Positions 1 to 8,752 of a stretch of 64,000 bases of DNA are shown here, one piece after another. The DNA is from Paraburkholderia fungorum. GTDB lineage: Bacteria > Pseudomonadota > Gammaproteobacteria > Burkholderiales > Burkholderiaceae. The translations under genes were made by a program, and so were the position numbers. Within the stretch, counting starts at the first letter, position 1; each line of letters starts with the position of its first letter. Below the pieces are notes generated by a model. That model was not told the origin of the DNA. It worked only from the letters and a program-made list of their open reading frames with translations, and did no database searches. The DNA lies in NCBI RefSeq assembly GCF_900099835.1, contig NZ_FNKP01000002.1:2108001-2172000 (forward strand). The letters are read 5' to 3'.

Positions 1-677
1 CACGGATGCTCGCGATGCCGGGCGCTCCACGCCGCTGCGAGTTTCGCCGAGCACGTCGGATCGACCAGATTGTCTGCGCGGGAAGAGAGAATCAGCAGCG
101 GGCACGACGGTTGCGACGAAGCCGCCGCAAAGCGCGCGGCGGCCCACAGTTGCCGCCATGCATTGCCACGGCTCACGGGCGCGCTGCGGCGGATTTCGCA
201 CCACGTGTCGAGATCGGCGTTTAGCGCACCGGTTTCATTGCACGTCAGACGATGAATCTCACGCTCCGCGCGCGGCGCGTCGCGCCAGTGGGCCGCGACA
301 TCGACGAGGCCCGGCCACGCCGACGGGCGCAGCCGTTCCTGCATACGGCTGAAAGGCCGCATGCTGGTGTTGATCAACACCAGCCGTTCGATCTCGCCGG
401 GGAAGCGTTGCGCCCAGTCGGTCGCGACCATGCCGCCGAGCGACATCGCCAGCACGCAATATGGGCCGGGTACGTCCATTTGCAGCGCAGCATCGCGGAC
501 AAAATCGACCATCCCCGCTACGTTGGACGGCGCGCGCAAGTGTGCGAATTCGCCATTGCCGGGAAGGTCGAGCAGCAGCAACCGGTCATTGCCGACCGCT
601 TCACGCAACACCTCAGGCAGGCGTCCCCAATGACGCGTTTCGCGCGTCAGTCCGCGCAGCAGAATCCACGTGCTCAT
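1..677 (-). CDS. alpha/beta hydrolase, partial (C-terminus outside window)
   Basis: Read on the minus strand from an ATG at 677, about 225 codons are present and the frame is still open at the window edge, so the C-terminus is missing. The N-terminus has the alpha/beta-hydrolase layout: a first strand with WILLRGLTRE, an LLDLPGNGE loop, and a nucleophile elbow AMSLGGM whose Ser is the likely nucleophile (Ala replaces the usual first Gly of GxSxG). The LLILSSRADNLVDP segment near the edge is the usual position of the acid residue. The start overlaps the stop of the upstream peptidase as ATGA, so the two genes are translationally coupled. The substrate cannot be told from sequence; a small ester or lactone hydrolase is typical of the fold. 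Confidence 0.8.
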   Translation of the reverse strand, partial: MSTWILLRGLTRETRHWGRLPEVLREAVGNDRLLLLDLPGNGEFAHLRAPSNVAGMVDFVRDAALQMDVPGPYCVLAMSLGGMVATDWAQRFPGEIERLVLINTSMRPFSRMQERLRPSAWPGLVDVAAHWRDAPRAEREIHRLTCNETGALNADLDTWCEIRRSAPVSRGNAWRQLWAAARFAAASSQPSCPLLILSSRADNLVDPTCSAKLAAAWSARHREHP

Positions 678-1708
678 GCGACCACCGGGCTGTACCAGTG
701 GTCGATTGCGCTTTGCAGCAGTTGCTCGCGGCGATGGCCCAGCGGCAACCAGCGCTGCGACGAAAACGCCGCGCGCGCCAGAAAGTCGAGCAGATTCGCG
801 TGACGCCGCAACACGCGCTCGGTGCGGTGCGCCTTGACCGGATTGAACATGCCCTGCCGCGAGAACAATTGGCGCGGATTCTTCTTGATCCACAGCCACG
901 AGCCGAGTTCGAGCGTCATCGGCAGGAAGATGTTGTCGGCGGGCGCGCGGTCGTACGCGAAATCCCATAGGTCGCCATGCAGCAGGTATTGATGGCTCTG
1001 CGGCTCGAACGCGTAGCCGTGATGCGGATGCGCACGCTCGAACATGGTTTTCAGCACGTACATTTCCGGCAGATGCGGCATCAGCTTGCGGGTACGCGCG
1101 TACGGAAACCAGATGCTGTCGCGCCAGCCGTAGCCCGAGTGGCAATCGAGCGCGATGCTCAACGGGCGCGTGTTCAATTGCGTTTCGACCACCTGCAGCA
1201 ACGCAGCAGCCTCCGCTTCCATCGGACCGCCTTCGCGGCCGCGATACCACGGCAGCCACGCGCCCACACGCTGGCCGCCCGCAAGCAGCGGCACGCGTTC
1301 GTCGGCGTTCTGCGGCGCGTTGCGCATCAGATCGACGCCGTTCGGATTGGCGCGCGTGGACGCCCACATGCCGCCCGGATTGACGATCGGCACGAAGATC
1401 AGCCGGATCGATTGCAGTTGCCGCACCAGCAGTTCGTCCCATTCGAGGCGGGCGAGCAGCGCGCGCATGTAATCGAGCACGAGTTGCGAGCCAATCCGCT
1501 CCAGTCCGTGGATGCCGCCGAAAAAGCCGATAGCCGGCGCGAGCGGATCGGTCGAGCCGATGCTCGCGGTGTAGACGGCGAAGTTCCGGCCGCGCACCGA
1601 CGTCTCGCAGGCGGTGTGGATTTCAAAGCTGGCGCTGCCCTGGTCGAGGATCGCTTTGAGATCTTCGTACTCTGCAAAACTGTCGGGGAGAAAGCTCAAA
1701 GGCTTCAT
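674..1708 (-). CDS. M14-family zinc carboxypeptidase-like protein
   Basis: A 344-residue protein with the M14 metallopeptidase signature. Counting from the ATG at 1708, the zinc ligands are H67 and E70 in GGIHGLE and H190 in LDCHSG. The NPGG stretch at 110-113 and R119/N121/R129 sit where substrate-carboxylate residues lie in the family, and E267 in TLELGSW is the likely catalytic acid/base. No signal peptide is evident, so it is probably cytoplasmic. An upstream in-frame GTG at 1759 would add 17 residues with no family resemblance; I prefer the ATG. It is followed by the coupled alpha/beta hydrolase, suggesting a two-gene hydrolytic operon. Peptidase versus succinylglutamate-desuccinylase-like amidohydrolase cannot be decided. 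Confidence 0.8.
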   Translation of the reverse strand: MKPLSFLPDSFAEYEDLKAILDQGSASFEIHTACETSVRGRNFAVYTASIGSTDPLAPAIGFFGGIHGLERIGSQLVLDYMRALLARLEWDELLVRQLQSIRLIFVPIVNPGGMWASTRANPNGVDLMRNAPQNADERVPLLAGGQRVGAWLPWYRGREGGPMEAEAAALLQVVETQLNTRPLSIALDCHSGYGWRDSIWFPYARTRKLMPHLPEMYVLKTMFERAHPHHGYAFEPQSHQYLLHGDLWDFAYDRAPADNIFLPMTLELGSWLWIKKNPRQLFSRQGMFNPVKAHRTERVLRRHANLLDFLARAAFSSQRWLPLGHRREQLLQSAIDHWYSPVVA

Positions 1709-2100
1709 GACAAAATCGCAAGGAATGGCACGATTATTAGGGGCTGCATGCTGGATCACGCAATATAGCCTGGCTGCGGGCGATCATGCCTGATGGCTTG
1801 CGGCCGCGTAAATCGCGTCACGAGGACGTCATTTTTTGTTCGAAAACCTGACTTCTTTCTGCCTCGCTGACGACTCTAAAAAGACACAAAAGATGCCGCC
1901 AGCCGCAGGGCCGAAGTTCGCGGCGAGGACTTCAAAAATCCCGTCAGACCTAGTGTCCTGAGATTTTCTACACACCACAAATTGCCGTTTTTCGCCACAT
2001 AAAGCCCCTTCAATCTAGTCGCCCACTCCCTCGCGCCCGCCATCCGCTGGAATAATCACGGCCTTGCCGCTTATGGCCGCCCACTTTCCTCCGGTCGTCG
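1709..2100. other. intergenic region between divergent genes
   Basis: About 390 bases between the divergent peptidase and EamA genes. It holds the promoters of both. I saw no convincing ORF, RNA gene or long inverted repeat; AT-richer stretches lie around 1840-1990. Confidence 0.5.
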
Positions 2101-2937
2101 ATGGAATCCCTTGTCGTTCTGTTAGTCCTGCTTTCCGCCCTCCTTCACGCCACCTGGAACGCATTCCTGCATCTGTCCGAAGACCGGGTCTGGCTGCTCG
2201 GCATGATGGCGATTCCGTATATCGCCGTCAGCGCCGTCGGCGTGATCGTGCTGCCGATGCCCGCGCCCGCTGCGTGGCCTTACATCATCGCGTCGGTGGT
2301 GCTGGAGTTCGGCTATCTGCTGGCGTTGATCCGCGCATACAAAAGCGGCGACTTCGGGCAGATCTATCCGATCGCGCGTGGTCTTTCGCCGATGCTGGTG
2401 TTCGCCGGCGCGTTGGTGTTCGCGCACGAAGCGCTCAAGCCGCTCGCGGCGGTCGGTGTGGCGCTGGTGTCGCTCGGCATCGTGTCGCTGGCGTTTCGCC
2501 GGGGCATGCGCTTTTCCGGCGAAAGCGTGCCGTTCGCGCTGCTGACGGGCCTGTTCATCTCAGCGTATTCGGTGGTGGACGGAATCGGCGCGCGCGTCGC
2601 AGGCAACGGGCTCAGCTACATCATGTGGGTCTATCTGATCTGGAATATCCCGCAGTTTCTGCTCGCGTGGCACTGGCGCGGCGGAGCCAGGGGGCTTTTC
2701 ATCGGACGCGCGGTGGTGCTCAAGGGGATCGCGGCGGGCGTGCTGGCACTCAGCGCGTATTGCCTGATTATCGAGGCGTACCGCTATCTGCCGATTGCGA
2801 CGGTGTCCGCGCTGCGCGAGATGAGTTCGATCTTCGCGGTGCTGATTGGCTGGCTGTTCATGCGCGAAAAATTGACGCCACGGCGGATCGTCGCGTGCGC
2901 GCTGGTGACGCTGGGCGCGGTGCTGATCCGCATCTGA
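2101..2937 (+). CDS. EamA/DMT-family membrane transporter
   Basis: A 278-residue, very hydrophobic protein with about nine to ten predicted membrane segments and the two-fold repeat expected of the drug/metabolite transporter superfamily. The opening segment VLLSALLHATWNAFLHLS is typical of EamA proteins, and the second half ends in a VSALREMSSIFAVLIGWL segment followed by a final helix, as in the second EamA repeat. Family members export amino acids, amines or other small metabolites across the inner membrane; the substrate is not predictable here. It converges on the histidine kinase gene, whose stop lies only about 20 bases away. Confidence 0.85.
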   Translation: MESLVVLLVLLSALLHATWNAFLHLSEDRVWLLGMMAIPYIAVSAVGVIVLPMPAPAAWPYIIASVVLEFGYLLALIRAYKSGDFGQIYPIARGLSPMLVFAGALVFAHEALKPLAAVGVALVSLGIVSLAFRRGMRFSGESVPFALLTGLFISAYSVVDGIGARVAGNGLSYIMWVYLIWNIPQFLLAWHWRGGARGLFIGRAVVLKGIAAGVLALSAYCLIIEAYRYLPIATVSALREMSSIFAVLIGWLFMREKLTPRRIVACALVTLGAVLIRI

Positions 2938-2956
2938 ATCGACGCCCCGCGAACGC

Positions 2957-4450
2957 TCAAAGCTTTGAATCTGCGGTGGCCGGTTTCTCCGTGGTCGGCA
3001 ATTCGAAGCGGAACGCCGTACCCGTGCCGTCGCGATCGAGCAGGCGTATCTGGCTGCGATGCAGTTGCAGCATCCGCTGCACGATCAGCAGACCGAGCCC
3101 GCCGCCGCGATGCCCACCGCTCAAACTGAACGGCCGCTCGAACAACCCTTCGCGCAGTTCCACCGGAATGCCCGGCCCGGTATCGCTGACGGTGACGGAA
3201 ACCTTGCCGTCCTCGCTCGCCAGATCGACGTCGATGGCGCCGTCGCGCGGTGTATGGCGAATCGCGTTGTCGAGCAGGTTGGTCAGCACGCGTTCGATCA
3301 TCCCCAGATCGGCGCATACGCTCGGCAAACGCGGCGGAATACCCGCGCGCAACTGGATATGCCGAGCCTCGGCCGGCAACTCGAACTTCTGGAACACGTC
3401 CTGCACGAGATCGACCAGCGAGAACTGCTCGAACACCGGCTGCACGTTGCCGTGTTCGAGCCGCGCCAGTTCGAATAGCGACTGCGCGAGCCGCCCCACC
3501 TTGACGCTTTGCGCGAGCGCGATCGCCAGATAACGCGAGCGCTCGGTCTCGCCGAGCGTGCCGGCCTTCAGCGACAACGTTTCCAGATAACCGTGCAGCG
3601 ACGTCAGCGGCGTGCGCAGGTCGTGCGAAATATTGGCGATCAGTTCGCGCCGCTGCTGATCCTGACGCGTCAGCGCGCGCCATTGTTCGCCGATCCGCTT
3701 CGCCATCTGCGCGAACGTGGCCTCCAGCACCGCGATTTCGTCGCGCCGCCCGGCGGGCGCGGAGCGCGGCACGCTCGGCTGCGTGTCGGGCTCGCCTTCC
3801 GCATCGAAGCGCCGCATCGCGTCGGTGAGACGGCGCAGCGGACGCGTGATCAGACCGAACGCGGTCAGACCGGCGAGCAACCCCAGCAACGCAACCAGCG
3901 CCATCGACCACAACGTGGTGCGCAACACCGAGCTGGCGGCTACGCGCGCGGCGAGCGCATCGTGCTCTTCGCCGAGCAGCACCACGTAGATATAACCGGA
4001 CGGCGGCTGGCCGTTGGTCTGCAACGGCGCGGCGCTGAACACCTTCCTGCCGTCGAGGCTGCGCGGGTCGTCGCCGAGAATCGGCAGCGCGTCGCCCGCG
4101 ATGAAACGCCGGATCGGCGCGAGGTCCACCTGTTCGCGCTTGACGTGACCGGCGGGAGCGTCGTCGCCCTGAATGCGGCCTTGATTGTCGAGCAGATACA
4201 CCTCGACGCTCGGATTGACCATCATCAACTGGCCGAACAGCTGACGCACCGCGTCGGGCCGCAAACCGTTCGCGTCCATCAGCGTGGTGCGGTGCGCGAT
4301 GTGGTCGGCGAGGTTCTTCGACAGGTTCTGCACGACTTCCATTTCGTGCAGATCGCTGGAGCGGATTTGCAGCCACGCCGACGCGCCGCAGCATGCGAGC
4401 AGCAACGCGGAAAAGACGAGCGAGAGCCGCTGGGTCAGCGTGAGGTTCAC
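2957..4450 (-). CDS. sensor histidine kinase of an OmpR-type two-component system
   Basis: 497 residues from a GTG at 4450, which overlaps the stop of the response regulator as GTGA, so kinase synthesis is coupled to it. Membrane helices lie near residues 8-26 and 178-200 and flank a periplasmic sensor region of about 150 residues. These are followed by a HAMP region, a dimerisation/phosphoacceptor helix with ANISHDLRTPLTSL (H276 the likely phosphorylated residue), the N-box LTNLLDNAIRHTP and ATP-lid motifs DTGPGI and GGGLGL. It should phosphorylate the adjacent OmpR-type regulator. Its ligand is unknown; the operon is divergent from the methionine-sulfoxide repair genes at 5.4-8.7 kb, so oxidative or envelope stress is a reasonable but unproven signal. 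Confidence 0.88.
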   Translation of the reverse strand: MNLTLTQRLSLVFSALLLACCGASAWLQIRSSDLHEMEVVQNLSKNLADHIAHRTTLMDANGLRPDAVRQLFGQLMMVNPSVEVYLLDNQGRIQGDDAPAGHVKREQVDLAPIRRFIAGDALPILGDDPRSLDGRKVFSAAPLQTNGQPPSGYIYVVLLGEEHDALAARVAASSVLRTTLWSMALVALLGLLAGLTAFGLITRPLRRLTDAMRRFDAEGEPDTQPSVPRSAPAGRRDEIAVLEATFAQMAKRIGEQWRALTRQDQQRRELIANISHDLRTPLTSLHGYLETLSLKAGTLGETERSRYLAIALAQSVKVGRLAQSLFELARLEHGNVQPVFEQFSLVDLVQDVFQKFELPAEARHIQLRAGIPPRLPSVCADLGMIERVLTNLLDNAIRHTPRDGAIDVDLASEDGKVSVTVSDTGPGIPVELREGLFERPFSLSGGHRGGGLGLLIVQRMLQLHRSQIRLLDRDGTGTAFRFELPTTEKPATADSKL

Positions 4451-5193
4451 GGCGCGTCCTTGTGAGCAGAGGCCGGTGCGGGCGTTTCGCCGGGCACGGC
4501 CAGCTTGTAGCCGCGTCCCCAGACCGTGAGGATGCGCTCGGGCTGCGCCGGATCGGCCTCGATCTTCGCGCGCAGCCGGTTGATGTGCGTGTTGACCGTG
4601 TGCTCGTAGCCTTCGTGCTGATAACCCCACACCGCGTTGAGCAGGTCCATCCGCGAAAAGACCTTGCCGGGATGCTGCGCGAAGTAGTACAGCAGGTCGA
4701 ATTCGCGCGGTGTCAGTTCAATCGGCGAGCCGTCCACCGCGGCTTCGCGCGTCAGCGGATCGATCTTCAGACCGGCGATGTGCAGACTGCCAGCGTCGAT
4801 CCGCGAATCTTTCGCCATGGCCTCGACGCGCCGCAGCAAGGCCTTGACCCGCGCCACCAGTTCGAGCACCGAAAACGGCTTCGCGAGGTAATCGTCGGCG
4901 CCGAGTTCGAGGCCGAGAATCCGGTGGACTTCGCTCGACCGCGCGCTGGTGATGATGATCGGCGTGTAGCGCGTCATCGCCCGGGCGCGGCGGCAGATTT
5001 CCAGACCGTCGACGCCCGGCAGCATCAGGTCGAGGATCAGCGCGTCCCAGCCACCCTGCTCCAGCAGTCGCAAGCCTTCGTTGCCGTCGGCGCTGTGCAC
5101 GACTTCATAGCGCTCGTCGCGCAGATGCAGGCTCAGCACGTTGGCGATGTCGACGTCGTCTTCGACGATCAGGATGCGCTTCGGATGGTCCAT
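4447..5193 (-). CDS. OmpR-family response regulator
   Basis: 248 residues with an N-terminal receiver domain (acidic pocket E11/D12/D13, phosphoacceptor D55 in LILDLMLPG, conserved K105 in YLAKPF) and a C-terminal winged-helix DNA-binding domain (about 145-233) ending in the typical ILTVWGRGYKL hairpin. It is the first gene of an operon with the histidine kinase, which starts inside its stop codon. The gene is divergent from exported msrB across about 210 bases, making that intergenic region the obvious place for autoregulation or control of the msrB-dipZ-msrA operon; no binding repeat was clear enough to call. Confidence 0.92.
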   Translation of the reverse strand: MDHPKRILIVEDDVDIANVLSLHLRDERYEVVHSADGNEGLRLLEQGGWDALILDLMLPGVDGLEICRRARAMTRYTPIIITSARSSEVHRILGLELGADDYLAKPFSVLELVARVKALLRRVEAMAKDSRIDAGSLHIAGLKIDPLTREAAVDGSPIELTPREFDLLYYFAQHPGKVFSRMDLLNAVWGYQHEGYEHTVNTHINRLRAKIEADPAQPERILTVWGRGYKLAVPGETPAPASAHKDAP

Positions 5194-5404
5194 GGAGGGC
5201 GTGGGTTGGTGTGTTCTCGGGTGGCTCTACGAAGGCGGCGCACGGGCCAAAACCGGCTCAGCCGCCCCGCACCGAAGCCTCATTGTGCAAAATTTTCACT
5301 GCGCCAGTTATCACATTTAATTTAACTTTTCGTGAGGACTTCGGGATCGGGCGCATCCTACGATGACGCCACTTTCCGCAACATCGACAGTCGAGGGGCA
5401 CATC

Positions 5405-5920
5405 ATGCAACGCAGAAGGCGCTTCCTTTTATCCGCATTTTCCGGCGCGGCGGCGCTTGCCGCGCTGACGGCCACGGGCCGCTGGCGCGCACTCGCCGCC
5501 ACGCCCGCCGATGCTGCCAAACCCGGCGAGCATTTCCCGTTCACCCGCACCGACGAGCAATGGCGCAAGTCGCTGACGGCGGACCAGTATGCCGTACTGC
5601 GGCAGGAAGGCACGGAGCGTCCGTACACCAGCCCGCTGAACAACGAGCACCGCGTGGGCACGTTCGCCTGCGCGGGATGCCAGCTCGATGTTTTCCCGTC
5701 GCGCACGAAGTTCGACAGTCATACCGGCTGGCCGAGTTTCTGGGCGCCGCTCGATCACGCAGTGGCGACCCGCTCGGACAGTTCGTTCGCGATGTCGCGC
5801 ACGGAAGTGCATTGCGTGCGCTGCGGCGGCCACCTCGGCCATGTGTTCGATGACGGCCCGCAACCGACCGGCCTGCGCTACTGCATGAACGGCGTCGCGA
5901 TGACCTTCACGCCTGCCTGA
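5405..5920 (+). CDS. msrB: exported peptide-methionine (R)-S-oxide reductase
   Basis: 171 residues from the ATG at 5405, preceded by a GAGGGG Shine-Dalgarno sequence six bases upstream; an earlier in-frame ATG at 5363 lacks such a site. The N-terminus RRRRFLLS followed by a hydrophobic Ala-rich stretch looks like a Tat signal, so the enzyme probably works in the periplasm. The MsrB fold is clear: zinc cysteines C89/C92 and C137/C140, HTGWPSFW, and the catalytic C160 in RYCMNG. It reduces the R epimer of methionine sulfoxide in damaged proteins and needs an electron donor, plausibly the DipZ-type protein encoded 87 bases downstream. Standalone cytosolic MsrB is shorter by the signal region, about 140 residues. 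Confidence 0.93.
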   Translation: MQRRRRFLLSAFSGAAALAALTATGRWRALAATPADAAKPGEHFPFTRTDEQWRKSLTADQYAVLRQEGTERPYTSPLNNEHRVGTFACAGCQLDVFPSRTKFDSHTGWPSFWAPLDHAVATRSDSSFAMSRTEVHCVRCGGHLGHVFDDGPQPTGLRYCMNGVAMTFTPA

Positions 5921-6007
5921 GACGCGCTTAAACCTGCCTGACACGCTTACGACGCTCAACCCCGAATCCATTCAAACGCGAATTCAAACAAAACGCCCGG
6001 AACCGAC

Positions 6008-7870
6008 ATGCTACTCATCGTCCTCGCCTATCTTGGCGGTGCCCTCACGATCCTCAGTCCGTGCATTCTGCCCGTGCTGCCCTTCGTGTTCGCGCGCGCC
6101 GATCAGCCATTCGTGCGCAGCGGCTTGCCGCTGCTCGCAGGCATGGCGCTCACGTTCGCGCTGGTCGCGACGCTGGCCGCGGTCGGCGGCGGCTGGGTCA
6201 CGCAGGCCAATCAGTATGGCCGCTGGCTCGCCATCGTCTTGCTGGCCGTGTTCGGATTGACGCTGCTGCTGCCGCGCTTCGCCGATCACCTGATGCGCCC
6301 GTTCGTCAGCGCCGGTAACCGGCTGTCGAATTTCGCGCAGGGTGACGGGCAGCAGGTGCGCGCGGGCTCGTCGTTTCTGCTCGGCATCGCGACGGGCCTG
6401 CTGTGGGCGCCGTGCGCCGGTCCGATTCTCGGGCTCGTTCTGACGGGGGCCGCGCTGCGCGGCGCGAGCGTCGGCACGACCTTGCTGCTGGCGGCTTATG
6501 CGGCGGGTGCGGCGACGTCGCTGGCGGTGGCGTTGCTGATCGGCGGAAAGGTGTTCACGGCAATGAAGCGCTCGCTCGGCGCGGGTGAGTGGATCCGGCG
6601 CGGGATTGGCGCGGCGATGCTGCTCGGCGTCGTTGCAATTTCGCTCGGGCTCGATACCGGCGTGCTGGCGCGGGTGTCGACGGTGGCGACCGGTGGGCTC
6701 GAACAGAAGCTGGTCGACCGGTTTGCGCCGTCATCCTCCCCAAGCCAGCCCGCGGTTGCAAGCAGTTCGATCGACACCTCCGGCAACGGCGCGATGATGG
6801 CCGTCAACCCGGCCGCTGCCGGCCAGAACGCGATGGTGGCCTCCGGCTCGATGATGCGCGCCGCCGCCAACACGGCAAATCAGGCACCGGTGCTGCCCGT
6901 CGAAGGTCAATTGCCGTCGCTGAACGGCGCGGTCCAGTGGCTGAACTCGCCGCCGCTGACCACCCAGGATTTGCGCGGCAAGGTCGTGCTGGTCGATTTC
7001 TGGACGTACTCGTGCATCAACTGTCTGCGGTCGCTGCCGTACGTCAAGGCGTGGGCGCAGAAGTACAAGGATCAGGGGCTCGTGGTGATCGGCGTGCATG
7101 CACCCGAGTTCGCGTTCGAGCGCAATATCGACAACGTGAAGAAGGCCACCCACGACCTCGGCGTCGACTATCCGGTCGCGATCGACAACAACTACGCAAT
7201 CTGGCGCGCGCTGAACAACCAGTACTGGCCGGCCCACTATTTCGTCGATGCAAAAGGACAGATCCGTTACCACCATTTCGGCGAAGGCGATTACGCGGAA
7301 TCGGAAAAGGTGATCCAGCAACTGCTTGCCGAAGCCGGTCACGCGGATGCCTCGAAGGTCGCGCTCGGCATTTCCGCGACGAGTGCGCAAGGCGTGCAGG
7401 CCGCCGCCGACGGCGCGGACATGCAATCGCCGGAGACCTATATCGGCTACCAGCGCGCGGAAAACTTCGCGTCGCCGGGCGGTGAAACGCCGGACAAGGT
7501 GCACACGTACGCCGCGCCTGCACAGCCGGCGGTCAACGACTGGGGGCTGGCCGGTTCGTGGAAGGTCGGCGCGGAACACGCGAATCTCACGGCGGCGTCG
7601 GGCCGCATCGTCTACCGCTTTCATGCGCGCGATCTGCACCTCGTGCTCGGTCCGGGCGACAACGGCAAGCCGGTGCGGTTTCGCGTCAGCGTGGACGGCA
7701 ACGCGCCCGGCGCGGCTCACGGCACCGACGTCGCCGCCGACGGCAGCGGCGTGGTCACAGAGCAGCGTCTGTATCAACTCGTACGGCAAACGGGCGACGT
7801 CGCGGATCACACGTTCTCGATCGAATTTCTCGACCCCGGCGTGCAGGCCTACGCATTCACGTTCGGCTGA
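6008..7870 (+). CDS. DipZ-type thiol:disulfide interchange protein (CcdA + thioredoxin-like + C-terminal domain)
   Basis: 620 residues with three parts. Residues 1-220 form a CcdA-like membrane domain of about six helices with C19 in LSPCILPVLPF and C136 in WAPCAGP, the pair that carries electrons across the inner membrane. A low-complexity linker (about 230-300) leads to a periplasmic redoxin domain with C336-I-N-C339 in a WTYSCINCLRS motif and a cis-Pro region near YWPAHYFV. A C-terminal domain (about 470-620) resembles the carbohydrate-binding-like domain of mycobacterial DipZ. It probably draws electrons from cytosolic thioredoxin and passes them to periplasmic partners. Sitting between exported msrB and msrA, those two reductases are the likely clients; this pairing is inference. 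Confidence 0.9.
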   Translation: MLLIVLAYLGGALTILSPCILPVLPFVFARADQPFVRSGLPLLAGMALTFALVATLAAVGGGWVTQANQYGRWLAIVLLAVFGLTLLLPRFADHLMRPFVSAGNRLSNFAQGDGQQVRAGSSFLLGIATGLLWAPCAGPILGLVLTGAALRGASVGTTLLLAAYAAGAATSLAVALLIGGKVFTAMKRSLGAGEWIRRGIGAAMLLGVVAISLGLDTGVLARVSTVATGGLEQKLVDRFAPSSSPSQPAVASSSIDTSGNGAMMAVNPAAAGQNAMVASGSMMRAAANTANQAPVLPVEGQLPSLNGAVQWLNSPPLTTQDLRGKVVLVDFWTYSCINCLRSLPYVKAWAQKYKDQGLVVIGVHAPEFAFERNIDNVKKATHDLGVDYPVAIDNNYAIWRALNNQYWPAHYFVDAKGQIRYHHFGEGDYAESEKVIQQLLAEAGHADASKVALGISATSAQGVQAAADGADMQSPETYIGYQRAENFASPGGETPDKVHTYAAPAQPAVNDWGLAGSWKVGAEHANLTAASGRIVYRFHARDLHLVLGPGDNGKPVRFRVSVDGNAPGAAHGTDVAADGSGVVTEQRLYQLVRQTGDVADHTFSIEFLDPGVQAYAFTFG

Positions 7871-7936
7871 TGCAGCGCGTGAAGCATTCAATGTGCAACG
7901 TGAAGTGAATCAATGAACATCTGAGGAACCGACATC

Positions 7937-8674
7937 ATGCAATCGACACCTTCCAGCAAGGCTTCATTAAAGAAGCGTACGGTGATCACCCGGATCGCGG
8001 GATGCATCGCGATTGCGGCCAGTGTTTTCGCGGCGCAGCGTTTCGCCAATTCAGCCGAAGCGGCCACGAAAATCCCGCCGCCCGTTCAGGACGAACAGGT
8101 CGGCGCAACGCACAGCGAAACCGCCGTGTTCGCGGGCGGCTGCTTCTGGGGCGTGCAAGGCGTATTCGAACATGTACGCGGCGTGAAACAGGTGGCGTCC
8201 GGCTACACGGGCGGCGCGGCCGGTACTGCGCAATACGAAACGGTCAGCGGAGGCGACACCGGCCACGCGGAGTCCGTGCAGATCACCTATGACCCGACGC
8301 AGATTACCTACGGACGCCTGCTGCAGATTTTCTTCTCGGTCGCGCATGATCCGACCGAGTTGAATTACCAGGGACCGGACCACGGCACGCAATATCGTTC
8401 GGCGATTTTCCCAGCCAATGCGCAGCAGCGGAATGTCGCGACTTCGTATATCGCGCAACTCGATAAGGCGCATGTGTTTTCAGGGCCGATCGTGACGCGG
8501 GTCGAGAACTTCAAGGGCTTTTATCCGGCTGAGAACTATCACCAGAACTTCCTCGTTCTACATCCCGACTATCCGTATATCGCGATCAACGATATGCCGA
8601 AAGTGAGCGAGTTGAAGCGGATGTTTCCCGATCTGTATCGCAACGATCCGGTGTTGCTGAAAGTCGGTGCGTAA
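7937..8674 (+). CDS. msrA: exported peptide-methionine (S)-S-oxide reductase
   Basis: 245 residues. The N-terminal KKRTVITRIAGCIAIAASVFAA segment is a basic-then-hydrophobic signal peptide or anchor, after which the MsrA domain begins: GGCFWGVQGVFE with catalytic C69, the GYTGG and GHAESV motifs, and a DHGTQYRSAIF substrate-pocket region. It reduces the S epimer of methionine sulfoxide, complementing the upstream exported MsrB. It is the last gene of the msrB-dipZ-msrA unit, 66 bases after dipZ, and is followed by a strong hairpin terminator. Exported MsrA and MsrB encoded separately around a DipZ-like donor recall the fused periplasmic Msr proteins of Neisseria. Confidence 0.93.
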   Translation: MQSTPSSKASLKKRTVITRIAGCIAIAASVFAAQRFANSAEAATKIPPPVQDEQVGATHSETAVFAGGCFWGVQGVFEHVRGVKQVASGYTGGAAGTAQYETVSGGDTGHAESVQITYDPTQITYGRLLQIFFSVAHDPTELNYQGPDHGTQYRSAIFPANAQQRNVATSYIAQLDKAHVFSGPIVTRVENFKGFYPAENYHQNFLVLHPDYPYIAINDMPKVSELKRMFPDLYRNDPVLLKVGA

Positions 8675-8695
8675 CGGTCACGCGAGAGAGACACG

Positions 8696-8739
8696 ACGTT
8701 CGATTCCGTACCGCTGGCGCGGGATCGAACGTGCTTTTT
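8696..8739 (+). terminator. Rho-independent terminator of the msrB-dipZ-msrA operon
   Basis: Inverted repeat with arms 8696-8708 and 8720-8732 (13 pairs including one G-T), an 11-base loop, then GC and a run of five T at 8735-8739. It lies 22 bases after the msrA stop, in front of the convergent MFS gene. Confidence 0.8.
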
Positions 8740-8752
8740 GAAGTCGGCGCGG

